A model generated the notes under the pieces. The model was given only the letters and a program-made list of their open reading frames with translations, did not search any database and was not told where the DNA came from. 64,000 nt of DNA from Cryptomeria japonica (Eukaryota; Streptophyta; Pinopsida; Cupressales; Cupressaceae). The position numbers and the translations under genes are program-made. Each line of letters starts with the position of its first letter. Position 1 is the stretch's first letter. The stretch covers positions 19,532,260-19,596,259 of the forward strand of contig NC_081409.1 of assembly GCF_030272615.1 (NCBI RefSeq), given 5' to 3'. Of this stretch, positions 53,938 to 64,000 are shown in pieces.

Positions 53938-56900
53938 GGTGAAAACCTCTCTGAGGCGCCCAAAGGTGGAAGAGTGGACATGCCCCTATCAAGTCAGGAT
54001 AAATCAACATTGCTTGTGGAAATGACCGAAGAGATAAATTTGGGTACACTTGACAACCCTAAGGTCATTCATTTTGCTGCTTCTCTATCAAAACAGGAAA
54101 AGATAGATTTTGTCAATTTCTTTTTTGAGAAGAAGATCAGCTTTGCATGGTCCTATGCAGATATGCCTAGCCTTGATCCAGAATTAGTCCTTCATCACTT
54201 GCCATTAAAAGCAGATGCCAAGCCTGTCAAACAAAAACTTAGAAAGATGCATCCCCAGGTGGCTCTTTTGGTCAAGGTAGAACTGAAAAAATTACTAGAT
54301 GTGGGCTTTATCAGACCCATTGATTATGCAGACTGGATTTCAAATTTGGTACCAGTTAGCAAAGTAATTGGGGGCATCAGAATCTGTATAGATTTTAGGG
54401 ATCTCAATAAAGCATGCCCTAAAGACGACTTTCCACTGCCAAATATAGACATCATAGTTGACATGACTGCTGGATATGAGATGCTCTCATTGATGGATGG
54501 TTTCTCCGGCTATAACCAAATTCGCATTGCTCCTAAAGATCAACATAAGACTGCATTCACCTGTGCTTAGGGTACTTACTATTGGAATGTGATGCCCTTT
54601 GGTCTTAAAAATGCTAGCGCAACATATCAAAGAGCGGTGACGACAATTTTCCATGATTTCATGCATACTTTGATGGAGGACTATGTTGATGACTTATTAT
54701 GCAAATCTGTCACAAGAGATAGTCATCTAGCCATCCTGGGCCCAATCTTTGATTGAATGGAGACCTACAAGCTCAGACTCAATCCAAAGAAGTGTGTCTT
54801 TGGTGTCATAGCCGGCAAATTACTAGGGTACATTGTTTCTCACCGAGGCATCAAAGTCAACCCGGCCAAGGTTAAAGCAATAATGGATATGCCTCCTCCT
54901 TCCAACTCCGTCAACTAAGAAGTCTACAAGGAAAGCTACAGTCAATCTACCACTTTATAGCTCAATTGGTAGACAAATGTCATCCATTCCAGCATTTATT
55001 GCATAAAGGTGTCACTTTTAAACGGACTGAGCAATGTCAATCAGCATTTCAAGCTCTCAAGGACTATTTGTTGTTGCCGCCTATTCTAATGCCTCCTATA
55101 GAGGGAAAGCCATTTATATTGTATATTTCTGCAACTGAAACGGCACTAGGAGTTCTCTTGGCCCAACAGGATGAGAACGACAAAGAGCGAGCTATTTATT
55201 ATATTAGTCGGACACTAGTAGGCTATGAGCTGAATTATTCAACTATTTAACGGGCATGCTTAGCAGTGGTCTTTGCAACACAGAAACTCCGACACTATAT
55301 GTTAAATCACCAAACATTGTTGGTTGCAAAAATTGATCCCTTGAAATACTTGCTTAGCAGAGCAGCTTTGACGGGTCACCTAGCAAAGTGGGTTATGATC
55401 CTCAGTGAATTTGATATTGAGTACATGGAGCGAAAGGCAAAAAAAGGACAAGTCATAGTGGATCAACTTGCAGAGGCTCCTATTTATGATGATCATCCCA
55501 TGTTGACCAATTTTTCGGATGAATTAGTCTTTGCTCTTACATCTTCTAATGAATGGAAGTTATACTTTGATGGGTCCCATACCAAGTTCGGATCCGGAGC
55601 AGGCATATTGTTTGTCACCCCTCAAGGCGATGCTATTCCCAAGTCCTACAGAATAACTTTCCATTGTACCAATAACATTGCAGAATATGAAGCTTTGGTC
55701 ACAGGACTTCGAGTAGCGGTCCACTGGAACATCACACATTTGCAAGTCTATGGAGATTCTCAGTTAGTCATCCGACAAGTGAATGATGACTACAAAACAA
55801 AAGATGAAAAGCTTATTCCCTACAAGCATATGGTAGATTTCTTCAAGACAAAATTCACAGCTAAACATTTCAGTCAAGTTCCAAGAATGCAAAACAAGTC
55901 GGCATATGTGATGGCTACGATTGCTTCCATGTTAAATATGCCCCACAATATGGACAAATGTGAATTTTTGGTCAAACAGTTGCTTGTCTCTTCTTTTGAA
56001 ATTCTGACAGCAGATGTGATGTGCATTCTTGTTGGTCCTAACTCCCTGTGGTACATTGATGTCTATCAATATTTGAAATCCCAAACCTTACCACCTAACC
56101 TTTCTGCTAACCAACGCCTAGCCTTCATCTGACAGACGGCCAAATATGTCATCATTGCCGACACCCTTTACCGTCGTTCCTTTGACCATACCCTCCTCAG
56201 GTGTTTGGATTCTGACGAAGCACAAATGGCTTTACACAAGGTTCACGATGGTATATGTGGGGGCCATTTCAATGGTCTTAGCTTAGCCAAAAATTTGATT
56301 CGTACTGGGTATTATTGGCCCACTCTGGAGAAGGATGTTCATGATTTTGTTAAGAAGTGCTACAAATGCCAGATCCATGGAAATTACATTCATGCACTAG
56401 CCCAAGAGCTTCATTTTGTCATATCTTCGTGGTCCTTTTCTCAATGGGGATTGGATCTTATTGGCAAGATTCACCCAACATCTGCAAATGGACACAAGTT
56501 CATCATTACAGCCACAGAGTATTTTACAAAATGGATTGAGGCTATCCCCATGACCTATATCACTGGTGTGCAAATTTCAAAATTCCTACTAAATTATATC
56601 ATATGCCGATATGAGGTTCCCCTTGCCATAGTCACAGATAAAGGTCGTCCCTTCAAGAATAAAGATGTCAAGGAACTCTGTGAAAAGTTTCATATCCAAC
56701 ACCGTTTCTCCAGTCCATATTATCCACAGGGTAATGGTCAAGCCGAAGCATCAAATAAAACTATTATCAAGATCTTGAAAAAGGTTGTCAATAACGCTGG
56801 TCGAGATTGGCATGTATAGTTGAATCCAGCACTATGGGCTTATCGCACTTCTATCCACACACCTACTGGCGAAACACCTTATTCCTTGGTGTATGGTGTG

Positions 56901-57308
56901 GAAGCCATTTTACCCTTGGAGGTGGAGATTCCTTCTTTGTGTGTTTCCTTGCAACATCTGATTGATGATGAGACACACAGAGTCTCTCGGTTACATCAGC
57001 TTGAGATGTTAGATGAGAAACGTCAGACAACCCTGACACATTTGCAAGCATATCAAAACCGTCTCCATCGCTCTTATAATAAGAAGGTCAAAGGGCGACA
57101 CTTCGAAGTGGGAGATCTGGTTTTAAAGGCAAACCCCAAGAATGCACAATCTACTGACATCATCAAAGGCAAGTTTGAACCTAATTGGGTTGGGCCTTTC
57201 ATAGTGACTGCAGCCTATGGCTCGGGGGCATATCAGCTTGCCACCCCAGAAGGTGAACCTTTGTCCGATCCTGTAAATAGCATGCACCTTCGCAAGTACT
57301 GGGCATAA
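53938..57308 (+). pseudogene. pol: Tat pol: RT, dual RNase H and integrase
   Basis: Pre-RT with G-E-N-L-S-E-A (53938-53960, a two-tier hairpin in DNA). RT from about 54170: D-F-R-D-L-N-K-A-C-P, D-G-F-S-G-Y-N-Q-I, M-P-F-G-L and Y-V-D-D-L-L (54690). First RNase H 55080-55380. Archaeal-type RNase H 55550-55800 with Y-F-D-G-S, N-N-I-A-E-Y-E-A-L and Y-G-D-S-Q-L-V, all three acidic residues kept. Integrase 56200-57308: zinc finger H, H, C-Y-K-C; W-G-L-D-L-I; V-T-D-K-G; Q-G-N-G-Q-A-E-A; C-terminal F-E-V-G-D-L-V-L and W-V-G-P-F. Stops at 54568 (Trp position), 54755, 55248, 56130 and 56817, and a shift near 54905, disable it. The other domains remain readable. Confidence 0.93.
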
Positions 57309-57452
57309 TTTTCTATCAGCACTTCTTCAAGTATGATCCTAAAAAAATACAAAAAAAATCAAAAAAGCAAAAAATACAAAAAAATACAAAAAAAAAGTGA
57401 AAAACAAAGGAAAAGCAAAAAAAAAAAAGTAAAGAAAAATGATTCGTCCTCC

Positions 57453-57520
57453 AGTGAAAACCTGGCAAACAGGCGCTTTGGGCAAGTACCATGGTGAAAA
57501 CCTGGCAAACAGGCACCATG
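57453..57520 (+). other. Pair of post-pol two-tier hairpins (reference copies)
   Basis: First copy 57453-57477: outer AGTG and CGCT (one wobble), bulge AAAA, inner CCTG and CAGG, loop GCAAA. Second copy 57490-57520: outer arms CATGGTG and CACCATG, perfect, same bulge, inner stem and loop. They lie 145-210 bases after the pol stop. The other elements carry the pair in the same place. Confidence 0.72.
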
Positions 57521-57749
57521 TGTAAAACGATCATTGCTCTATCATCTATCATGACCTCTAGCTATGCTTTCTCTCTAAAGATTTATCGTGCCTATCCTTG
57601 TCCTGACCCAATGTTCTGTTTCAGGCCTATGATTGGTCAACATCATTGTCTTGCATACTCTGTTTCTTGTGTATATGTTTCAGTCCTGGTCACTCTATAT
57701 GTCATTCAGATGTGCATTGGGTGTGTTCCCCTTGTCATGGTCAATCACT

Positions 57750-58020
57750 AGAACTTTAAAAATTGAAAAATGTCCTGAAATAAATCAAAAAAAATCAAAT
57801 AAAGTCCTGAAATAATCCAAAAAAATTGAAAAATATCGTGAAATAATCCAAAAAAATCAAATAAAGTCCTGAAATAATCCAAAAAAATTGAAAAATGTCC
57901 TGAAATAATCCAAAAAAATCAAATAAAGTAGTGAAAAAATCCAAAAAAAAATCAAATAATGTCCTTAAAAAAATCCCTAAAATGTCGAATAAAGTCCTGA
58001 AAAAATGAACAAAAAAATTT
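57750..58020 (+). repeat. 31-bp A-rich tandem array
   Basis: Units TCCTGAAATAATCC followed by AAAAAAATCAAATAAAG or the variant ending ATTGAAAAATG alternate. Positionally equivalent to 7935-8160. Confidence 0.8.
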
Positions 58021-59229
58021 GTAAAACTCGAAAAGCAAAACAAAAGTATCCCCTTTGTGCATAGACAGATTGCTGAGCATACATCCAATGACAATCAATC
58101 ACAATGCTGCGCTTTACTGCAAATCACGCATTAACAGATGAACTTTTTCAATCAAACCAGACATTCAAACTGATCACAATTGTCATATCAATCGAATGTC
58201 AGCATCAATATCATTTGTCCTTGTCACCACTATCATGGGTCTTATACAGGGTGTGGTATACTCGAAACTAGACTGTGTCCTATCTTAGACGGGGTACCGC
58301 ATTCCCTAAAACCAGACAACATGGTCTTCCTATCAACACTTTCAACTTTTGACAATGAAGATCAAGATGTTTGTTTGACTTGTTGGAATTAGCGAGTCTT
58401 ATCATTTATTGATTTATCTTCGATCATGTTCCTATGTTGCTCGATGATGTCACTGAGTGATTTAGAGTGACCGGGATGGTTCATGGTCCCTTTCTTTTTT
58501 GTTGTGATTGTTGTTTGTGGAATGTTTGTTACAAACTGGGGCAACTATATCATTGGGTATCTGTGATAAGTACGTTCGCTTTGTGAATGCCGCACATACC
58601 TCGACCCTTGATGTATGCACCCTAGGATGCCTCACTCATTCCTTATGTGCGATGTGTCTATCTTTTGCAAAAAGGGTTGCATTTCAGCTTTGGCCTTCAA
58701 TGCAGTGATGCTACGCATCCATTTTGCTACATTAAATAAAGGTTCTCACCTACAAAAGTGCATTAGTGAAAGCAAGTTTTTCTTCGCCTCTAACTATCCT
58801 CTGTCTCATTTCTTCTCACTAACATTTCTTCCGTCAGTTCAGATAGTCAGTTCGGTCTAGTTCTCTGATCTCCACACAAACACACATATGTTGCATCCTG
58901 CATTCATCGGTTAGTACATTTGCATTACATCAAGCATCACATCAAGCATTTTATCCATTTCATATTATAAATGCATCAAAAACACATCAAAATATATCCA
59001 TACATGTTCCACAATGGTACATCAATAGTGCATAAGTCATCCATACATGGAAAACAACTATAAGTCATAACACATTGCATCCCATCATATCGATGCATAT
59101 CATATCATATATCACAATAATATCGGAGTACAAAATTGGACTGTCTGTCCTAAGTATGGCCCACAGGCTGACTATATAATATCACACTACATAATGTCAA
59201 CTGTCTATCATAAGGAGCACGTGCCTCTA
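58021..59229. other. Non-coding spacer
   Basis: Segment 58400-58560 resembles 18180-18280 of the outer Tat element. From 58870 to 59130 it is CAT-rich low-complexity sequence like 37800-38200. No gene recognised. Confidence 0.5.
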
Positions 59230-61507
59230 TCATTGGGTGCTCCCTCTATCCTCCTCATCCCTGCCATGTCTCAAGGATGATGTCCCTCCTACCCCTGGTC
59301 CTCGCTGTGGTGGTCTCATAGGTCCACTCACCTCCATGCTGCTCACTGACCTCCGAGAGCGTGCCCTGCTCTCTGTCCTCGATCATGCCCGGTATGAAGC
59401 TGCTCTCTACTCTGGTGGAACTGCACTCTTATATAGTGTCCTCTAATGGTGTATCTCCTCTCTAGTCTCTACCAACATCTGTGCCATCTCCCATGCACTG
59501 GCGTCCCTAATCGACCCAATATACTCGGTGACTCTCTGTTCTTCCTGCTGTGCCTGAGCTATTGCTGTATCTCAAGCTACTGTAAGTCTGGCTATCTCTA
59601 CTCTGAATTGCTCATGCTCTGTCCTCAAGATGGCATTCTATCTCTCTAATGTCACAATGTGATCATGCTAACTCGCTATGGTAGCCCTGTACATCTCCAT
59701 CTCCTCTATCCTAGTTGTCTCTGGCTCTATGGGTATATCCTGCAATGCCTCCTGATCGGCTTAATCTGGCTCAAAATCGTCATCCCCCTCATCATCTCTG
59801 TCCTCGTCATCCCCCTCATCCTCATCACCGCCCTCATCCTCCTCATCCTCATCATCTCCCTCCTCCTCTCCTGTGAGTGGGAAGTCCTCCTGTCTCCTTG
59901 GTACCAGAATATTAGGATCTGTCAATGGCACTGGCCGTCATCGTGCAAACCATCACTCATACTCCTCTGTCGTCCTGGCATCCACCACATCTGATCTCCA
60001 ATCCCACTGTCTCTGCTGTAGCTGTGTGAAGTTGGCATATGCTATGTGTGGCTGAATCATCCTCCCCCATTGACTCGTCTCTCTGTGAGATCGGGCAAAG
60101 TGTGCAGTCCCTCTAGGTACATCCTGCCTCTCTCCAAACTGTCTTCTGACTCTCTTTGGCAGGTACATCTCAATCACTCTCTGGTGATTCATTGGTCACC
60201 CAATTAGGTATCTCTCTTGTCTGCAATATGGTATCTCATCACTATCATCTGACCATCTAGGGCAATCAAGATATGGTCTCCATGTGAACTCTCTTAATCT
60301 GTCTAGCTCATGTCGCCAATACAATATGTATCCAAAAGGACCCTGTCTTAGTGCTCCCCCATAGCAGTACACATATGGTCGATGTGGTAATACCTGTCTC
60401 TCTGCAATCGGTCGACATATGGCTATGTGCTCAAATGCCCATACCTATATCAGTGTGACTCCACATCTCAAAGTCTGCACTCCCTGATATGCTATCTAAT
60501 GCAGCTGAAAATATAGCATAGCAAGCACACATGGTCCCCATGCGTACACCATCCCCTCTGCGCCATCCACTCTAGCACTCTTCCCCATCCAATAGGGATT
60601 CCATGTCCTCATCTGTCCCCTGCTAGTAGGCATGCTATCACCACATATCGTCGATCGTACTCTGATGCCATGGTCTCCCAGCCAATTTCCCTCTCTACGA
60701 TGTCCAAATCATCTGTGTCGCACTCAAATAATCTACACAAAGCATCTCTCCCTATCACTGGGTCATACTCTATCATCTCCCCATGAATCAAAATGCGGAG
60801 GATATGCCATACATCCTCTAGTGTCACAGTCGCCTCTCCAGTCGCCAGATGGAATGAGGAAGTCTCTGAATGCCATCACTCTGCCAATGCGGTGAGTAGT
60901 CCTATGTTTGCCCTAATCTCGGGCATGAATGTGATATAGTATATTCCAAGTCTTGCTAATGTATCTCTATCCATGCTTCTGAGTCTATGTCGTAACATGA
61001 AGCAGTTAGGTCGGTTCTCCCGCGTAATCAGTGGATACTGTCGACTCTCTATCACAATTGGGGCACATTTTGTCAGATTTAGGGTTTGCTCCTATGGGCT
61101 GCATTTCCTTGTTTCATGTCCAAATCAGGGTGTTTTCTTATCTATTTTGACCTATCCTACCCTTATCCCCCCTTTTCGGACCCTTCGCATGCTGTTTTTG
61201 CCCAAAATTGAGCTCCCAGTGCACAACTGCGTCTGTGTGTTGTATCCTGCACGTGTGTTGCATCAACTTGCACCTGTGTACCCTACACAAGCGCAGGATA
61301 CCCTACACAAGTGTAGGATGCGCTCACACAAGCGCATAAGTCAGTTTCTAAATTCCCTATGGGCCCCACAATGTCCCACAAGCAAGTCAAATTCATAAAA
61401 TTGACAATATGGGTTTTTGAGATACATACCGCTGCTCCCACATCGTCCGGTCATCTGTAGGTACATACACGTTCTCTGAGGTGATCTGCCATTGGAATTT
61501 TTGCCAT
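59230..61507 (-). pseudogene. Antisense plant-mobile-domain gene, two exons (full-length Tat copy)
   Basis: Exon 1 is 61507-61430 (26 codons, ATG in GAGATGGCA) ending P-D-D-V-G-A-A, donor GGTATGT. Exon 2 starts near 61019 (E-N-R-P); the base before it reads GG instead of AG, so the acceptor seems mutated. The mobile domain shows S-S-F-H-L-A-T-G-E-A-T-V-T-L-E-D-V-W, then G-W-E-T-M-A-S-E-Y-D, V-R-R-Q-F-G-E-R-Q-D-V-P. A long acidic Glu/Asp/Gly linker (about 59790-59880), a helix-prone coiled-coil-like segment (59500-59750) and the tail V-P-P-E then R-A-A-S-Y follow. The stop is at 59232-59230. TGA at an Arg codon in exon 1 and stops in exon 2 make it a pseudogene. TATAAATG at 61596-61589 is a candidate promoter. 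Confidence 0.74.
61215..61345. repeat. TGCGC(C/T)TGTGT words, both directions, in antisense intron
   Basis: Forward words such as CTGCGTCTGTGT and TTGCACCTGTGTA are followed by reverse words ACACAAGCGCA (twice) and ACACAAGTGTA. They share the core of the leader cluster at 51836-52000. Confidence 0.65.
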
Positions 61508-61862
61508 CTCTCTGCAAGTGTCCTTTTTCAGAGCAACAAATCCTCTTCTTGGGCTAGTGCAAATGAGCAATTTTTCTTCTCCTTGTCTCATTTATAGATC
61601 TTTGTCAGTGCATGGATGGACGTGCACTTTCTCCATCTCATGTTGGTCGTGGTCTTTTGTGCCTTCAATTTCTTTTCATTCGTGCATCGGATCCCCGATT
61701 TTCAGTCCGTTTGCTCCTATCATTTTCTATCATTCTTATCGATCAATTGGCCTCTTTTCTAGACATTTCCGGCCAATTCCTCGAGGGGGCATGCATATGT
61801 CATTGTCAGTATCTGGGGCATTTTCATTATTGTTCTTTGAAACAACGCTTAAAATCACATTG

Positions 61863-61880
61863 TCTCAAAGAGGGGCAAAA
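61863..61880 (+). other. Polypurine tract of full-length Tat element
   Basis: TCTCAAAGAGGGGCAAAA directly before the 3' LTR. Confidence 0.85.
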
Positions 61881-63425
61881 TGTAGACGTCTAAAAATGGT
61901 CAATGCTTACGGAATCATACTTTAACATTTGTGCATTGCGTCGCATTAACATTTCTCCTATGTCATGCACTTGGTTTTTTATCATTTGCAAGCATCGAGT
62001 CCTTCTTCTACATTCTTTATTTATCTCGCTCTCAAATTTGGTCTTGTCAACAACAATCTTCAGTCATGATTTTGGTCAATCTTATCCTGTCGCATCAATG
62101 TGCGTGCTCATTTGTCATCATTTTGGACATCGTCAATCCTAATTAGGGTTTTGTCCTCTTATCAATCTTGTCATTTTGTGATTGATTTGTCATCAATCGT
62201 TGTCCTCTTATCAATCTTGTTGTTTTGCGATCGATTTGTCATCGATCGTTGTCATTTTCAATCTTGTCGTTTTGCGATCGATTTGTCATCGATCGTTGTC
62301 CTCTTATCAATCTTGTTGTTTTGCGATTGATTTGTCATCGATCATTGTCATTTTCAATCTTGTCGACTTGCAATTGATCATTGTCATTTTCAATCTTGTC
62401 GACTTGCAATCGATTTGTCATCGATTGTGGTCATTTTCAATCTTGTCGTCTTGCGATCAATTTGTCATCGATCGTCGTCCTTCTCAATCATGTCAATTTG
62501 GATCAATTTGTCATTTTTCCTCATCAATTGGCACATTTATCAATCAAATCATTTATCAATTCAAAATCATGATCGAATCGACATCAAATCAATCTTACAT
62601 CAAGACCTAATTGTCATCCTTGCATTTCTAATTTATCTTCTAGGGTTTCATGATTTATTCATTTAACATTGTTTGTCATTTTCTTTCCATTTTTCTCTTT
62701 GGGATAAATGATTTATTTATTTATCCTAAGTCTTCTTGTCACAATTAAATGTTTATTTGTTTATTTAATTGGCTAATTAATTCCTCCTATTTTTGTAAAT
62801 TAATTAATGAATGAGAAATTATTAATTAATTTACCTAATTTTCATCAATTTCCTAAATTCCAAGTCATCATTTCTAACCTAATTTTCTAATTGTTTCTAA
62901 TGTCTATTTCTATTTCAAAATCTTGTCATAAATTCTTGCATAGCAATTTGTCATAAATTGTCATAAATTGTCATAAATTGTCATAAATCCTTACATAGCA
63001 ATTTGTCATACACTTGTCATAATTTTGCTATTCCTGATTTGAATTTCCATTCGAATCACTTTCATGCTAATCTGATCTTTTCTCCAATTTGTCTATAAAT
63101 TGGATGAATTTCTTCAATCAAAGTCCCTGGTCGAATCAATCATGCTTCTAGTATTCATGCGCTACCATCTTGTCTACTTGCTTTCACATCATGCTTATGC
63201 ACTAGTAGGTGAGATCAACAAACAAAGCTATTTGAAGGAGAAAGAAGGACAATGGAGCCACATGAAGGAGACATTCACATTTGCAAGGGTTTGCGTTTGA
63301 ATTGATGTCTTGTTTTCATGTCTTTATTGAGTGTTTTTAGGATTGTTATCATTGCAATTGAGTTTTCATGATTTGAACTAGCCTAATATTGATTTGCTTT
63401 GATGGTTTCCAGATTCCTACCTACA
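61881..63425 (+). repeat. 3' LTR of full-length Tat element
   Basis: TGTAGACGTC to CCTACA, 1545 bp, aligned over its whole length with 50164-51720. It carries the hairpin array at 62160-62480 (one unit shortened near 62370) and TATA at 63093-63100. Confidence 0.93.
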
Positions 63426-63430
63426 CATAT

Positions 63431-64000
63431 CATAAGCACTCTTAATGCATAAACTTGAAATTGAATTGAGTCTATTTGCATGAGTAGCTTTATACCCTAA
63501 TATCATGCTGATAAATCTCACATTAATGTCTATTACATCATTAACTCTTAGGGACCTTTTGTCGAATGTTGCACCAGTTAGGTTTGTAACTAGGTCACTA
63601 GATACCTTCTTGGTTTTATCTATCCTTTTACCGGTGGTTGGTAACCCTTTGACAGCTTTCGTAGCTTCCTTAGTGATTTTGTGGACTGCATCTAACCAGA
63701 AAAATTCACCATGTACCCTGCTTAAGACTATCCTAATCACATCCTTGGGGAATTCATGAATGCTAAGGATCTCTATAAATCCTAGGGTTTCAATGATCTT
63801 GTGTTCATCTTTTACATTGCCAGTTTTATCACATATCATAGTTTTAAACATGGTTTTAATCTCTTCATCTCCTAGTTCCTCAATGTTGCAGTGGATGTAA
63901 ATTCTGGGGTCTTCAGCATAAACAACTCCCTTGGGAATTTGAGAAAAAGCACCTAAGGTATCATCTTTCTTAGCTACCTCGGGAACTAACTGAAATACAG
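63431..64000 (-). pseudogene. Unknown ORF of copia-type element, upstream part
   Basis: Open on the minus strand from the window edge to the Tat insertion. It contains G-A-F-S-Q-I-P-K-G-V-V-Y, R-I-Y-I-H-C-N-I-E-E-L-G, G-E-F-F-W-L-D-A-V-H-K-I-T-K-E-A, L-T-G-A-T-F-D-K-R-S-L-R-V-N-D-V and L-C-I-K-S-A-Y-D-M at the insertion point. The reading continues in the same frame sense at 50158. No stop is seen in these 190 codons, in contrast to the C-terminal part. Family unknown; no catalytic motif seen. Confidence 0.6.

Larger units (their letters stand above)
50164..63425 (+). mobile_element. Full-length Tat-lineage Ty3/gypsy element lacking gag and protease
   Basis: About 13.3 kb between perfect duplications, with LTRs 50164-51720 and 61881-63425, primer site at 51721, leader to 53835, pol 53940-57308, post-pol hairpins, A-rich tandem array, spacer, antisense gene (60974-59230 with exon 1 at 61507-61430) and polypurine tract 61863-61880. 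The gag start (M-P-V-E-T-R-T-K at 53836) is followed within about 35 bases by a stop and by pre-RT sequence, so gag and protease are deleted. It has five in-frame stops and one shift in pol. The LTRs differ by scattered substitutions and small indels, so it is not recent. Confidence 0.92.
46556..64000 (-). mobile_element. Copia-type LTR element, 5' part outside window, cut by a Tat insertion
   Basis: The lower end is a complete LTR (46556-47320) preceded on the minus strand by a polypurine tract. The interior (47335-50163 and 63431-64000) carries one long minus-strand ORF, and gag-pol, if present, lies beyond 64000. The LTR edge resembles the copia LTR at 490-1999, which is the reason for the copia label. 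The Tat element 50164-63425 sits inside it. Bases 46551-46555 (GATAC) may be the target duplication; the partner is outside the window. Confidence 0.65.

Noticed and set aside
59659-59994. Hydrophobic 111-codon plus-strand frame (L-I-I-S-V-L-V-I-P type)
   Set aside because: Reverse complement of the acidic linker of the antisense gene; its hydrophobic look comes from reading GAN codons on the other strand.

Overview
The window is plant nuclear DNA with the look of a very large, repeat-rich genome. I infer a gymnosperm, probably a conifer, at moderate confidence. I see no ordinary host gene, no tRNA or rRNA gene and no bacterial signature. Nearly everything is LTR retrotransposon, nested in layers and eroded. 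The main family is Ty3/gypsy of the Tat (Ogre-like) lineage: gag with a C-x2-H-x4-H-x4-C knuckle, an aspartic protease, RT with YVDDL, two successive RNase H domains, an integrase with a C-terminal GPF/GPY module, and an extra antisense gene between pol and the 3' LTR.

Left part (1-42703): one plus-strand Tat element runs from before position 1 to an LTR at 41642-42703. It carries three insertions. The first is a truncated minus-strand Ty1/copia element (490 to about 3795). The second is a complete but non-autonomous minus-strand gypsy element with a tRNA-Lys-type primer site (4423-14729, target duplication AGAAG). The third is a second, minus-strand Tat element (18305-37608, duplication G/AGTAC) whose 5' half (about 26742-36248) appears inverted in place. 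The outer element keeps gag and protease but has lost RT, RNase H and most of integrase.

Right part (42704-64000): a minus-strand ORF of unknown family (44046-46540) is cut by a minus-strand copia-type element (46556 to beyond 64000). That element carries its own unknown ORF, which is in turn cut by a full-length plus-strand Tat element (50164-63425, LTRs of about 1.55 kb, duplication CATAT). This last element keeps RT, two RNase H domains and integrase, but gag and protease are deleted.

Patterns that ordinary annotation does not explain: (1) in three Tat copies the antisense plant-mobile-domain gene looks like a real transcription unit, with its own TATA box 85-100 bp before an ATG, a short exon 1, a GT-AG intron and a long exon 2; (2) clusters of short GCGC-core repeats, different in each element, occur both in that intron and in the sense leader; (3) a two-tier stem-loop with compensatory changes recurs just after pol, and again in frame before RT; (4) arrays of hairpins with compensated arms lie in one LTR and in one antisense intron. 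Statements on pairing, splicing and inversion are inferences made by eye from the sequence.
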